From an uncultured Emticicia sp. (GTDB lineage Bacteria; Bacteroidota; Bacteroidia; Cytophagales; Spirosomataceae), in contig NZ_CALCZQ010000060.1 in NCBI RefSeq assembly GCF_937903345.1, positions 14,612-78,611 of the forward strand: DNA of 64,000 bases. Direction: 5' to 3'. A program made the position numbers and the translations under genes. Positions within the stretch are counted from its first letter, which is position 1. Every line of letters starts with the position of its first letter. This document shows, piece by piece, positions 26,542-36,042 of the stretch. Below the pieces are notes generated by a model. The model saw only the letters and a list, made by a program, of their open reading frames with translations, ran no database searches and was not told the DNA's origin.

Positions 26542-26580
26542 ATGCGTTTTATTTTTTTGTTGTTTTGGGGTAATCGGGAA

Positions 26581-26749
26581 TTATTTTTTAGTGACTCTTA
26601 CAGCAATACATCTTTTTTGTTCTGTTAACTCTTCATTATTTGATACCAATGGAAACTTGGTTACAAGCTTCTTTACCTAAATAAACACCGATTTTTAAAT
26701 CAATTGAATATGTTTTCATAATTTTAACAATATTAGGTATTTCCTGCAT
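26581..26749 (-). pseudogene. Possible broken small gene (two frames)
   Basis: In the 666-base gap between hemE and rocD, the minus strand opens at 26749 with MQEIPNIVKIMK and continues to SIGIK then TAA (26636-26638), 37 codons. An overlapping second frame continues as SNNEELTEQKRC...VRVTKK to a TAA at 26581-26583. Joined by a frameshift near 26645 they would give a protein-like string of about 55-60 residues, ending just before a terminator. No family is recognised. It may instead be chance. The rest of the gap (26750-27065) is AT-rich with nothing clear. Confidence 0.3.
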
Positions 26750-27065
26750 AAACTTCGAGTCAATTACAGCGACTATTCTTTAAGAAAATCTAAAAAGTCC
26801 AATTTTGAATGTGTTTATTCAAAATTTCGTCCTATTATCATTAAGACAGCATTTTGAAGTAAAGTAACAAAATATAGCAGGAATTTTTTTCTAGACAAAA
26901 AAATCCCAAATTTTGGCTTTTTGCCTTTAAAACAATTTGATAAAAAACAGAACAATATTAATCGACAAATTGGAATGTAGTAATTTATTGATAACTATTG
27001 CTTTATCTCTTATCTTGAATCTCTGAGGCGAACCGTATTATATCTTTTGTCTCAACACCTATCTA

Positions 27066-28301
27066 TCAAAAACTTTTAACCACATCAGCAATAATCTCAA
27101 CACAATCCCACATCTGAGATTCGGTCATAACCAATGGCGGAGCAAGACGAATCTTGTTGCCATGGGTTGGTTTTGCCAAAAGTCCATTATCTTTAAGTTT
27201 GATACAAATATCCCAAGCCAAGTCAGAATCTTCATGCGAATCTACTACTATTGCGTTCAGCAATCCACGCCCACGCACTTGCGTTACGATGTTTGTTTCA
27301 TTGACCAATTTCTGCATTTCCTCACGGAAAATTTTTCCCAAATAATTGGCATTCTCAGCAAGTTTTTCGTCTTTCACCACCTCCAGTGCCTCCATCGCCA
27401 CAGCACAAGCGAGCGGATTTCCACCGTAAGTTGAGCCATGTTCACCGGGTTTAATGGTCAACATAATTTCATCATCGGCCAAAACTGCCGACACTGGCAA
27501 GACCCCACCAGAAAGGGCTTTTCCGAGAATAACAATATCGGGTCGTACTCCTATATAATTGATAGCCAACAACTTACCAGTTCGAGCGATACCCGTCTGA
27601 ATCTCGTCAGCAATGAAAAGCACATTGCCAGCTTTACACAAACGATAGGCTTCTTTTAGGTAATTGTCATCAGGTACAACTACGCCCGCTTCGCCTTGAA
27701 TCGGCTCAAAAACAAATCCTGCTATATAAGGATCATTCATAAGTACTTCTTCAAGAGCGTCGATATTATTATATGGAACTGTCTCGAAACCTGTCATGTA
27801 TGGGCCAAACTCATTACGAGCAGTTGGGTCAGTTGATGCTGAAATTACAGATAAAGTTCGTCCATGAAAATTTCCTCCCGCAAAGATTATTTTAGCTTTA
27901 CTCTCTGGTATTCCTTTAACTTGATAAGCCCATTTGCGGCAAAGTTTTAAAGCAGTTTCTACGGCTTCTACACCCGTATTCATCGGTAAAACCCTGTCGT
28001 AGCCAAAATAATTGGTAATATATTCCTCATAACGCCCCAGTATTGAGCTATAAAATGCTCTCGAAGTAAGGGTTAGTTTCTGTGATTGCTTGATAAGTGC
28101 ATTGATAATTCGAGGATGACAATGCCCTTGGTTAACAGCCGAATAAGCCGAAAGAAAATCATAATAACGTTTTCCTTCAACATCCCAAACATAAACTCCT
28201 TCTCCACGGTCAAGAACGGCCGATATTGGGTGGTAGTTATGAGCTCCGTAGCGTTCTTCGAGTTCGATTAGTTGTTCGCTGAGTGAAATATCTATTTGCA
28301 T
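27066..28301 (-). CDS. rocD: Ornithine aminotransferase
   Basis: The 411-residue class III aminotransferase transfers the delta-amino group of ornithine to 2-oxoglutarate to give glutamate semialdehyde. The start MQIDISLSEQLIELEERYGAHNYHP is typical of RocD, as is MNTGVEAVETALKLCRKW. The PLP site shows FIADEIQTGIARTG and ILGKALSGG (Schiff-base Lys). Length fits (about 400). It diverges from an Lrp/AsnC regulator, which is a likely controller of this amino-acid catabolic gene. Confidence 0.95.
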   Translation of the reverse strand: MQIDISLSEQLIELEERYGAHNYHPISAVLDRGEGVYVWDVEGKRYYDFLSAYSAVNQGHCHPRIINALIKQSQKLTLTSRAFYSSILGRYEEYITNYFGYDRVLPMNTGVEAVETALKLCRKWAYQVKGIPESKAKIIFAGGNFHGRTLSVISASTDPTARNEFGPYMTGFETVPYNNIDALEEVLMNDPYIAGFVFEPIQGEAGVVVPDDNYLKEAYRLCKAGNVLFIADEIQTGIARTGKLLAINYIGVRPDIVILGKALSGGVLPVSAVLADDEIMLTIKPGEHGSTYGGNPLACAVAMEALEVVKDEKLAENANYLGKIFREEMQKLVNETNIVTQVRGRGLLNAIVVDSHEDSDLAWDICIKLKDNGLLAKPTHGNKIRLAPPLVMTESQMWDCVEIIADVVKSF

Positions 28302-28356
28302 AATTATACATGATTGATAGTTAATGAAAAGTTTAACATTAGCATCTTATTTTTAA

Positions 28357-28375
28357 AACATATTTCAAATATGTT
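28357..28375. promoter_or_regulatory. Perfect palindrome, likely Lrp-type operator
   Basis: A 19-base perfect palindrome AACATATTTCAAATATGTT lies midway between divergent rocD and the lrp-family gene. A TATATTTG -7 box for the regulator lies at 28406-28413. AT-rich palindromes of this size are usual for Lrp/AsnC dimers. Confidence 0.6.
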
Positions 28376-28477
28376 AAAATGACTTTATATATTTTAAAAA
28401 TAAGTTATATTTGTTTATAAAATATTTTTTTACAGAATATTTCATTAAAAACAATCATTTTTAAACTATATTGACTA

Positions 28478-28945
28478 ATGATAAATGAGAGTAATTTAGA
28501 CGATTATGATAAAAAAATTTTGATACAGCTCGAAAAAGATGGTAGAAAGCCCTATTCGGAGATTGCCAAAAACCTCAATATATCAAATACTATGGTGCAT
28601 CAGCGGGTTACTCGTATGAAGAAAATCGGGATTTTAAAAGGAGCAGGAATCATTTTGGATGAACGAAAACTCGGCTATGAGTGGAGTGCATTCACAGGTT
28701 TGGTGTTGAAAGAAGATTCTGACTCAAAAACAATCATCGAAGAATTACGCAAAATCCCTGAAGTGACCGAGTGTTATTATATTACCGGGCAATATACGCT
28801 ATATATAAGAATTGTAGCGAAATCGAACGAACACATGAGAAGTGTATTATATGATAAAATTGACCATATTTCGGGAATATTAAAAACAGAGTCAATGATA
28901 GATTTTGGTGCAGCATTCAAACGAAATGTAAGTGTGGAGCTTTAA
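28478..28945 (+). CDS. Lrp/AsnC-family transcriptional regulator
   Basis: The 155-residue regulator has an N-terminal helix-turn-helix (DKKILIQLEKDGRKPYSEIAKNLNISNTMVHQRV split over residues 10-45) and a C-terminal RAM ligand-binding domain (residues about 70-150, EVTECYYITGQYTLYI, GILKTESMI). It probably senses an amino acid, perhaps ornithine, arginine or proline, and controls divergent rocD; this is inferred from position and the palindrome between them. Confidence 0.93.
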   Translation: MINESNLDDYDKKILIQLEKDGRKPYSEIAKNLNISNTMVHQRVTRMKKIGILKGAGIILDERKLGYEWSAFTGLVLKEDSDSKTIIEELRKIPEVTECYYITGQYTLYIRIVAKSNEHMRSVLYDKIDHISGILKTESMIDFGAAFKRNVSVEL

Positions 28946-28947
28946 AA

Positions 28948-28976
28948 GTCCACAGTTGATGGTAAACAGTCCGCAG
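28948..28976 (+). repeat. 29-base repeat word (copy 1)
   Basis: It starts two bases after the lrp stop. It matches the reverse complement of 29146-29174 at 23 of 29 positions, and a related word lies at 43073-43092. The core reads GTCCACAGTTGATGG. Confidence 0.55.
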
Positions 28977-29145
28977 TGCTGCAAACCTTCGAGGTGTGCT
29001 AAAATTTCACTATTAAACCAAATAATATTCGCCTTAGTCTATCAAAATAGTGGGTTGTATTATTAAAAACCAAATATTATTTTTGTATTAATATGATACA
29101 AGGATTCACAAATTATATAAGTGTATTCCATTTTGAATGTTTTTT

Positions 29146-29174
29146 CTGTGGACTGTTAACGATTGACTGTTGAC
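29146..29174 (-). repeat. 29-base repeat word (copy 2, inverted)
   Basis: On the minus strand it begins GTCAACAGTCAATCG and shares 23 of 29 bases with copy 1. It lies 30 bases before the cysteine desulfurase start. Confidence 0.55.
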
Positions 29175-29204
29175 TGGCTACTCTCAACAAACTAAGTTTT
29201 ACCA

Positions 29205-30353
29205 ATGCCAAAAATTTATTTAGATAATGCCGCCACAACTCGCCTTGATGAAGAAGTTTTGCAGGCAATGTTACCCTTGATGACCGAAAATTTCGGTAAC
29301 CCTTCATCCATTCACTCACATGGGCGACAAGTACGCTCGGCTATTGAAAAGGCTCGAAAGACAGTAGCAAGCCTCATCAATGCTTCTCCTTCTGAGATTT
29401 TCTTTACTTCAGGTGGCACAGAAGCAGATAATACAGCCATTACATGTAGTATTGATACTTATGGCTTAAAACATGCCATTACTTCGCCAACTGAGCATCA
29501 TGCGGTTTTGCACACGCTCGAATATTTGGCAAAACAAGGTAAGATTGAATTGAGCTACGTAAATATTGATGAAAAAGGACACGTAGACTTGGTGTATTTA
29601 GAAGAATTATTAAGCACCAAACCCCGCACTTTAGTTTCTTTGATGCACGGAAATAATGAAATAGGCAATTTGATTGATTTGGAAAAAGTAGGCGAAATCT
29701 GCAAAAAATATGATGCCATTTTTCACTCTGATACCGTTCAAACAATGGGGCATTATAAACATGATGTACAAATTACAAAGATAGATTTTTTGGTTGGTGC
29801 TGCCCATAAATTTCACGGGCCAAAAGGTGTAGGTTTTTTATATATTAATGCCGATAGCAAAATTCATCCGTTTATTCACGGTGGTTCACAAGAACGCAAT
29901 ATGCGTGGCGGAACAGAAAACGTTTACGGAATCGTAGGATTGGCAAAAGCTCTCGAAATAGCCTACAAAGAAATGGCCGAACATAAAGTACACATCGAGG
30001 GCTTAAAAAGCAGAATGATTGAGAACTTAAAGGCCACGATTCCTGATGTACGTTTCAACGGTGATTCTGATAATCTAGAACGTAGCCTTTATACGGTTTT
30101 AAATGTAAGTTTACCGCCAAACGAAGACAATGATATGCTGCTATTTAACCTTGATATTGCTCAAATTTCGTGTTCAGGTGGAAGTGCATGTACGAGTGGC
30201 TCAGATGTTGGTTCGCACGTTTTAGGAGCATTAAATATTGAGCCCGAGCGTGGAAATGTACGTTTCTCTTTCGGAAAATACAATACGATTGAAGAAATTG
30301 ATCAAGTAGTAGAAGTGGTGGCTGGATTGTATGGATCTGCAATAAAGGCTTGA
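29205..30353 (+). CDS. iscS: Cysteine desulfurase (IscS/NifS type)
   Basis: The 382-residue class V aminotransferase-fold enzyme converts cysteine to alanine and delivers sulfur for Fe-S clusters or tRNA thiolation. Signatures are IYLDNAATTRLDEEV, FFTSGGTEADN, ISPTEHHA-like SPTEHHAVL, HSDTVQT and GAAHKFHGPKGVGFLYI (PLP Lys). The active Cys sits in the long group I loop SCSGGSACTSGS. No IscU or Suf genes are adjacent. The name NifS would be equally acceptable. Confidence 0.93.
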   Translation: MPKIYLDNAATTRLDEEVLQAMLPLMTENFGNPSSIHSHGRQVRSAIEKARKTVASLINASPSEIFFTSGGTEADNTAITCSIDTYGLKHAITSPTEHHAVLHTLEYLAKQGKIELSYVNIDEKGHVDLVYLEELLSTKPRTLVSLMHGNNEIGNLIDLEKVGEICKKYDAIFHSDTVQTMGHYKHDVQITKIDFLVGAAHKFHGPKGVGFLYINADSKIHPFIHGGSQERNMRGGTENVYGIVGLAKALEIAYKEMAEHKVHIEGLKSRMIENLKATIPDVRFNGDSDNLERSLYTVLNVSLPPNEDNDMLLFNLDIAQISCSGGSACTSGSDVGSHVLGALNIEPERGNVRFSFGKYNTIEEIDQVVEVVAGLYGSAIKA

Positions 30354-30417
30354 TCAATTGTTGAATATTTCTTTTGGACAGAACTATGGATTAATGAACA
30401 AAAGAAATTTCTTTAAT

Positions 30418-31104
30418 TTATTCTAAATACAATTTCTGCTCTTCCTTTCTAACCTTAAATCCCATCTTTGAAAGATAGTCCGCCGTAAGATTAGCGGTAT
30501 ATGGATGCCAAAAAAACTGAGGTAAGTTTTTGGGTAACCATTCTTTAAAATCTGTACCATAGCTTTTCGATGCCCCAATCCAATCGGCAATCATCTCACC
30601 TATATATATGCTTGGCATTGGTAGAGGCGTTGTAGTACCATTGCGTTCTACACTTATCCAATATTCAGGGTGATGAGCATTTTGCATTTTATGATGATGC
30701 CAGGCTCGTTGGAACAATGACTGTGTCGGCTTAGGATTTTTGAAATCGTGCACAGCATAACCATACGCCTCGTGTATTGAAAACTTAGAGAGGTCGTGTA
30801 TCCAAAGATTGTGCTTGAACTGCTCTATGGGGTCGTTTGTATTTGGATTATCTGATAAGGACAGTAATTCTACAAACCATTTTTCATTCAGAAAGTCTAA
30901 TCCAGCTTTACGAACTTCTATTTTATGAGGGATTACCTTGTTGATGAAGTAATTTTCAGCAAGATTCCAAACCTCATCATCTTCATAATCATGACTTTCT
31001 ATATCAAAACGTTCATATAACAATCGCACAAGCTTTTGTGTATCGTTCTTATTATCACAAAATAATGAAAAGATTTTATGCTCAAAAATACGTTTTTTGC
31101 TCAT
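30418..31104 (-). CDS. DUF5662-like HD-type hypothetical protein
   Basis: The 228-residue soluble protein contains HDLSKFS, RAWHHHKMQNAHHPEYW and MIADWIGASKSYG, a His/Asp-rich arrangement that suggests a metal-binding HD-like fold, as in the DUF5662 family found in phages and bacteria. A hydrolase role is inference from the ligand pattern. It is monocistronic: a terminator lies directly upstream and the next gene converges. Confidence 0.65.
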   Translation of the reverse strand: MSKKRIFEHKIFSLFCDNKNDTQKLVRLLYERFDIESHDYEDDEVWNLAENYFINKVIPHKIEVRKAGLDFLNEKWFVELLSLSDNPNTNDPIEQFKHNLWIHDLSKFSIHEAYGYAVHDFKNPKPTQSLFQRAWHHHKMQNAHHPEYWISVERNGTTTPLPMPSIYIGEMIADWIGASKSYGTDFKEWLPKNLPQFFWHPYTANLTADYLSKMGFKVRKEEQKLYLE

Positions 31105-31123
31105 CGGTGATAGGCTTCGGATA

Positions 31124-31155
31124 ATACAAAAACCCCCACTACATAGCGAGGGTTT
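31124..31155 (-). terminator. Intrinsic terminator of the TonB receptor gene
   Basis: On the minus strand AAACCCTCGC and GTGGGGGTTT pair over 10 bp (two G-T), loop 6 nt, followed by six T. It lies 25 bases past the receptor stop. Confidence 0.85.
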
Positions 31156-31180
31156 CTGAAGTAATATATTTTTGGAAGAA

Positions 31181-34100
31181 CTATTCGAAAATATAACGAA
31201 TTCCGAATTGTCCTTGCCAAACGTTATTTATGTTAATACTTTTCACAAAAGCATCACGTAGTAGGATAGTTGTCCCATCTACTACCTGAGTAGCCATACG
31301 GTAAGAAGGAACACCGGCAGCATTGATAGATGCTAAACTCAACGGATTTGTACCTGTTGATGACAAAGCAACGCCCCACTTGTTGTTAAGTAGGTTACCT
31401 ACGTTCAATACGTCAAAACGTAAACGAATTGTGTTTTTCTTTCCCTTTCTGCCAGTAGCTACATACAAATCTTGCTCAACTGTGAAGTCAAAACGAGTCA
31501 AAGATGGCACAGCTGCACCATTTCTTTCAGAATATTGTCCACGAATCGTACTTAAATACGGGTGATTACTGAGGTAAGTTTCATAAGCAGTTGATTGTTG
31601 CTCAGGCGAGAAAGTAACGGCTGTTGCACCAGAACCTACAGTTAATGCAGTAAAAGCCAAATCTGAAGCTTTGCTTGGAACAAAGATAAGGTCGTTGTTT
31701 TGACCATCACCGTTCAAGTCATTTCCATATTGATAAGAAATCTTGAAACCGCTGGCTGAAACCATACCTAAAGTAAACATTGTAGAACCACCAAATTTTC
31801 CACCATAGTTGATACGGTAGTTTACATAACCTACTAAACGATGACGTAAGTCATTATCTGACCAAGAAGGAGTCAAATAATTTTGACCTTGTACAGTTGG
31901 GATATTAGCTAATACAGTACTTGCAACCGACTGAATATCTTTTGCTTTAGAATAAGTATAACCAATCATTCCACTCAAGCCTTTCGTAGCTGTCTTTTCT
32001 AATTTAGCTGTGAAAGAGTAAGAGTATCCCTCTGGGGTGTTAGTTAAAATAAATGCATTTGTATTGGCTGTATTGATAAAACGAGCTGGGTTTACTGCTG
32101 CACCTGACAAATTAGAAGCAGGGAAACGGTCACGTGAATCTGGTCCGCTGAATTTAGCAGTCGGTGATTTCAAGTTACCATCGATATAACGAAGAGCTTG
32201 GATATTATCATTATAGATACCTTCTACTGTACCGATTAAACCCCAAGGCAATTTTTGGTCAATTGCTAAACTGCTTTTCCAAATGATTGGATTTTTGAGG
32301 TTATCATTAGAAGCGTTAATTACATAGGCAGGAAGCTTAGTAATATCTGTAGTAGATGGTTTGAAACGACTCGGGTCTGTAGTAAACGGATAAGCAGTTG
32401 TATTAGTAAAGTTCAATACTGCTGTGTTTACACCGTTATTACCCAATTGGTTAGATACCAATACTTGTGGAATACGTGAAACAAATAATCCAGTACCTCC
32501 ACGAATTTGGGTACTCTTATCTCCATTTACATCATAGTTGATACCCAAACGAGGAGTTACAATTACTTTATTACTTGGAAAAGCTCCAGTCGAGATTTTC
32601 AAATTAGCGTTGTTCTCATCTTTGTAAGTTAAACCTTCTACAACCGGGTTGTTGAAGTCTTTAGCATAAGCATCGTTATAATCAAATACATCAAAACGAA
32701 TACCGGCTGTTACTTTCAAACGGTCGCTAGCTGAGAACTCGTCTTGCAAATACGTTGAATATGTATTTTGTTTCAAAGTCTGTAAAGGCTCTCCGCCGTC
32801 TGGCAACAATGAATATCGGTAATTGAAACGTGATACCTGAACTGGCGAAACAGCAAGGTTTGGATTAGCCTTATATGCCAAAGCAGCTTTTTCGAAATCT
32901 TCGATAGAGTTAAAAACCCAAACACCATTCGATGCAGGGAAGAACACGTTGTTAGACTGGAAAGCTTCGAAAGACAAACCGAGTGTAAGGTTATGTTTAC
33001 CCGCAAAATAACTCAAGTTATTCGTTACATTGAATGTAGAATAATTCAATTTGTTATTAGGCGTGAATGGATCGAAACCTACTGAAGTATAGGTACTTCC
33101 AGCATTTAATATATCAACCGTTGGAAAAACAGCAGTACGGTAAGTACGGTCTTCAATTTGCTTGTTATAAGTAGCAATCAAATTATTAGCAAATTTAGCC
33201 TTGAAGTTAGAGTTTAATTCTGCAACAAAAGAGCGAGTATTATCAGCGATTTTATAACCTGTATTTTGTGGTGACAATGCCAATGCCGAGTTTGTACGGT
33301 TACCATTACCCGCTGTATTACTACTATTACTATTACTGATAATAGCATCAGAGCCCGAATCATGGTGTGAATATCGCACCGATAATTTATGATTATTATT
33401 AATGTTATAATCTAAACGTACCAAACCTTTTTTGCTATTAACTTCGTTATTAAAACCATCAAGTTCACCAGCTTCCCATCCAAAATTTGAACTCATAAAA
33501 CCTGCTAAACGCTGCAAATCAGAATAAGAAGTACGAGATACGTTACCAGATGCACCAGAGCGATTAGCAGACCATGTTAGTGCTGGTGTAGAACTATTAA
33601 ACATTTCAAAATTAGCAAATATAAATAGCTTATCTTTTATAATTGGAGCTCCAACTCTAAAACCAAATGTTTTTTCGTTGATATTTACTGGCGGTAAATC
33701 TTTACCATCAGCTTTTTTTCCAACCATTTCACTTCCTCTTGTGAGGTAATATACAGAACCAGTTACATCGTTTGTTCCTGCACGAGTTACTGCGTTGATA
33801 CCCGCACCAGCAAAACCTGATTGACGAACGTCATATGGAGCAATGTTGATTTGTACTTGCTCAATCGCGTCAAGAGATACCGCTGTTGTACCAGTACGTC
33901 CACCCGCCTGAGATGAGCTACCTAAACCAAAACCATTATTGAAAACCGAACCATCGATGGTGAAGTTATTTAAACGGCTATCTTGACCAGCAAATGAGCG
34001 ACCATTACTGTAAGCATTATATTTAGTGATGTCATCAATAGTACGGCCAATAGTTGGTAGACTATTAACTGCATTCAAACCCAAAGTTGTCGATGCTCCA

Positions 34101-34513
34101 GTACGGCTCGAAGAGATGATATCCGAACGTCCTGATGTAACTTTGATTTCATCTAGGAAAGTACCTGCTTCATCTAATTTAACGTTAACATTGGCAGAAG
34201 TTCCTAAGTTGGTTATAACACCTTCTTTTACAGCTTCCTTATAACCAACAAATGTAAATGTAATTTTATATGGCCCACCAACACGAACCGAAGGAAGTAT
34301 GTAACGACCTGCTGTGTTGGAAACCGTACCATATTTAGTACCTGATGGTACGTGAACTGCAACAATAGTTGCACCTGGCAAACCTTCGCCTTTAGCGTCT
34401 GCTACCAAACCGCTAATAGAAGAGGTAGTAACTTGTGCAAAGCTTTGTAAAGCAAAAAGCATTACTGCAAGAAAGCTAAATACTTTCTGCATTGAAGTAA
34501 ATTTTCGCATCAT
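31181..34513 (-). CDS. Oar-like TonB-dependent outer-membrane receptor
   Basis: The roughly 1110-residue protein has a signal peptide (FLAVMLFALQSFAQ), an N-terminal carboxypeptidase-regulatory-like beta-sandwich (SISGLVADAKGEGLPGATI to about residue 100), a plug domain (TIGRTIDDITKYNAYSNG) and a large beta-barrel ending in IRYIFE with a C-terminal aromatic. It resembles the Oar/OmpA-like TonB receptors rather than SusC: there is no SusD partner and no VVVGYG box. Oar of Myxococcus is needed for secretion of a protease, so transport of a large substrate is possible. The ATG at 34513 or 34510 gives a normal signal peptide; the frame extends to 34552. Confidence 0.88.
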   Translation of the reverse strand: MMRKFTSMQKVFSFLAVMLFALQSFAQVTTSSISGLVADAKGEGLPGATIVAVHVPSGTKYGTVSNTAGRYILPSVRVGGPYKITFTFVGYKEAVKEGVITNLGTSANVNVKLDEAGTFLDEIKVTSGRSDIISSSRTGASTTLGLNAVNSLPTIGRTIDDITKYNAYSNGRSFAGQDSRLNNFTIDGSVFNNGFGLGSSSQAGGRTGTTAVSLDAIEQVQINIAPYDVRQSGFAGAGINAVTRAGTNDVTGSVYYLTRGSEMVGKKADGKDLPPVNINEKTFGFRVGAPIIKDKLFIFANFEMFNSSTPALTWSANRSGASGNVSRTSYSDLQRLAGFMSSNFGWEAGELDGFNNEVNSKKGLVRLDYNINNNHKLSVRYSHHDSGSDAIISNSNSSNTAGNGNRTNSALALSPQNTGYKIADNTRSFVAELNSNFKAKFANNLIATYNKQIEDRTYRTAVFPTVDILNAGSTYTSVGFDPFTPNNKLNYSTFNVTNNLSYFAGKHNLTLGLSFEAFQSNNVFFPASNGVWVFNSIEDFEKAALAYKANPNLAVSPVQVSRFNYRYSLLPDGGEPLQTLKQNTYSTYLQDEFSASDRLKVTAGIRFDVFDYNDAYAKDFNNPVVEGLTYKDENNANLKISTGAFPSNKVIVTPRLGINYDVNGDKSTQIRGGTGLFVSRIPQVLVSNQLGNNGVNTAVLNFTNTTAYPFTTDPSRFKPSTTDITKLPAYVINASNDNLKNPIIWKSSLAIDQKLPWGLIGTVEGIYNDNIQALRYIDGNLKSPTAKFSGPDSRDRFPASNLSGAAVNPARFINTANTNAFILTNTPEGYSYSFTAKLEKTATKGLSGMIGYTYSKAKDIQSVASTVLANIPTVQGQNYLTPSWSDNDLRHRLVGYVNYRINYGGKFGGSTMFTLGMVSASGFKISYQYGNDLNGDGQNNDLIFVPSKASDLAFTALTVGSGATAVTFSPEQQSTAYETYLSNHPYLSTIRGQYSERNGAAVPSLTRFDFTVEQDLYVATGRKGKKNTIRLRFDVLNVGNLLNNKWGVALSSTGTNPLSLASINAAGVPSYRMATQVVDGTTILLRDAFVKSININNVWQGQFGIRYIFE

Positions 34514-34839
34514 GTTTTTTTTGAAGTTAGAAATATTTGGAGTAAAAATCATTGGCGATTTTTAAATTTAATGTACAAATGTCCTAAAAATTTTCTCTAA
34601 AAAAAACAAGCACCTACCCTTTTTATTTTGGTAAGTACTTGAAAAACAAGTTTTTATAAGATTTTTAATGAAAAATATTGGTATAAGACAATTTCTGAAT
34701 ATTAAGAAATTGTTATGCGTGCCTAATATTTTAAACGTTTAGAAATTATATATCAATAATTTACAATTTCTGTATTTCGATGATGAATGATATGGTTATT
34801 TTTGTGTAATTCTTTTATTATCATTTGCTGTGGTATTGA
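34514..34839. other. Intergenic region between Fic and TonB receptor genes
   Basis: The 326-base gap is AT-rich. It holds a terminator (34599-34641) and a second hairpin with 9-bp arms ACAATTTCT/AGAAATTGT at 34688-34713. No open frame of note is seen. Confidence 0.6.
34599..34641 (-). terminator. Intrinsic terminator of the Fic gene
   Basis: On the minus strand CAAGTACTTACC and GGTAGGTGCTTG form a 12-bp stem (two G-T), loop about 11 nt, followed by eight T. Confidence 0.8.
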
Positions 34840-35943
34840 TTACAAGTCTATCAAATTCAAAAAGTATCTTGTGTGTTTTAGCTCACCTGTTTTTGTTAGG
34901 GCTTTGATATTTGTTAATTCTTGCAAATCTCTTGTTACGGTTGCTGCCGATGCACCTGTAATAGATTTATAATTAGCTGCACTTAATCCACCTCTAAAAC
35001 CTTCAATCCCTTCATCAAAAATCCTTAATACCACCTTTGACTGCCTTTCATTTATATCATTATATTTGATAAAAAACCTTGATTTTTGTACTAAAAAACT
35101 TACCATTTTGATGGTATATTGCTGTGATTCGAGTAGTATTTTGGCAAAAAATAAAAGCCATTTATTCACATCTTTACTATGATTACACGATTGTAGTGCA
35201 TCATAATAAGCTTTTTTATTTGAATCAATTACTTTTGCAAGAGAATTAAAAGAAGGTGTTTTTATTTTTTGAGAAATCGCTTTTTCGACTAAGGCTCTAC
35301 CTATTCGTCCATTACCGTCTTCAAAAGGATGAATAATTTCAAAATATAGATGAGCAATGCCCGCAAATATTAAGCTAGGCATTCCGTTTGGATTATCTAT
35401 TTGGAAATTATACCATGCTATCAATCTTTCCATTTCATTACGAACTTGTGTCGAAGGTGGTGCTTCATAAAACACCTTTGGGGCAGAAAAATTGCCTGAA
35501 ATAATCTGCATCGGTTCTGCGTGTTGGCGGTAATCACCAATAACTTCAATATCTCTTCTTCCATTCATGAGCATTTTATGCCACAAAAAGAAAGTTTCGT
35601 CGCTCAAAGGTTTATCATAATGCTGATAAATATTTACCATCATTTCGGCTATACCAGCTTCATTTGGTTGTACTTTTCGGTAATCACTTTTAAGTCCTAA
35701 ATGTTTTCTGATAGAACTCTGCACAGATTCTCGTTTTAGAATTTCTCCTTCGATGCTCGAAGTTGACAAGGCTTCTTGCGTGAGAATATCTATCTTTAGG
35801 TTTTCTAAGCTTTCTGATTCCAAATGACTAACAACTCCATAAATTATACCTATATTCTTATGAAATTCGTTCTCAAATTCAACTAATTTTGAAGAATCAT
35901 AAGTAAAATCATACCAGTTTTTATGTTGCCAAATCCATTTCAT
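34840..35943 (-). CDS. Fic-family protein with DUF4172 N-terminus
   Basis: The 367-residue protein begins with a DUF4172-type region, followed by the Fic core HPFEDGNGRIGR (catalytic His205) and a C-terminal winged helix (SAATVTRDLQELTNIKALTKTG). An N-terminal inhibitory motif TSSIEG (residues 61-66, Glu65) matches the (S/T)xxxE(G/N) helix of class II Fic enzymes, which blocks the ATP site. Fic proteins AMPylate or otherwise modify target hydroxyls. The target is unknown; no separate antitoxin gene is adjacent, as expected when the inhibitory helix is built in. Confidence 0.92.
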   Translation of the reverse strand: MKWIWQHKNWYDFTYDSSKLVEFENEFHKNIGIIYGVVSHLESESLENLKIDILTQEALSTSSIEGEILKRESVQSSIRKHLGLKSDYRKVQPNEAGIAEMMVNIYQHYDKPLSDETFFLWHKMLMNGRRDIEVIGDYRQHAEPMQIISGNFSAPKVFYEAPPSTQVRNEMERLIAWYNFQIDNPNGMPSLIFAGIAHLYFEIIHPFEDGNGRIGRALVEKAISQKIKTPSFNSLAKVIDSNKKAYYDALQSCNHSKDVNKWLLFFAKILLESQQYTIKMVSFLVQKSRFFIKYNDINERQSKVVLRIFDEGIEGFRGGLSAANYKSITGASAATVTRDLQELTNIKALTKTGELKHTRYFLNLIDL

Positions 35944-35978
35944 GAGCGATAAGAATAAGTTTTATAGCTCAAATAAAC

Positions 35979-36017
35979 AAAAAAAATGAGTTATAAACAA
36001 TTGTTTTATAACTCATT
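35979..36017 (-). terminator. Intrinsic terminator of ribBA
   Basis: A 13-bp perfect stem AATGAGTTATAAA/TTTATAACTCATT with 7-nt loop, T-run on the minus strand. Confidence 0.8.
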
Positions 36018-36042
36018 AAAGGATAATTTTTTACGAATATTT

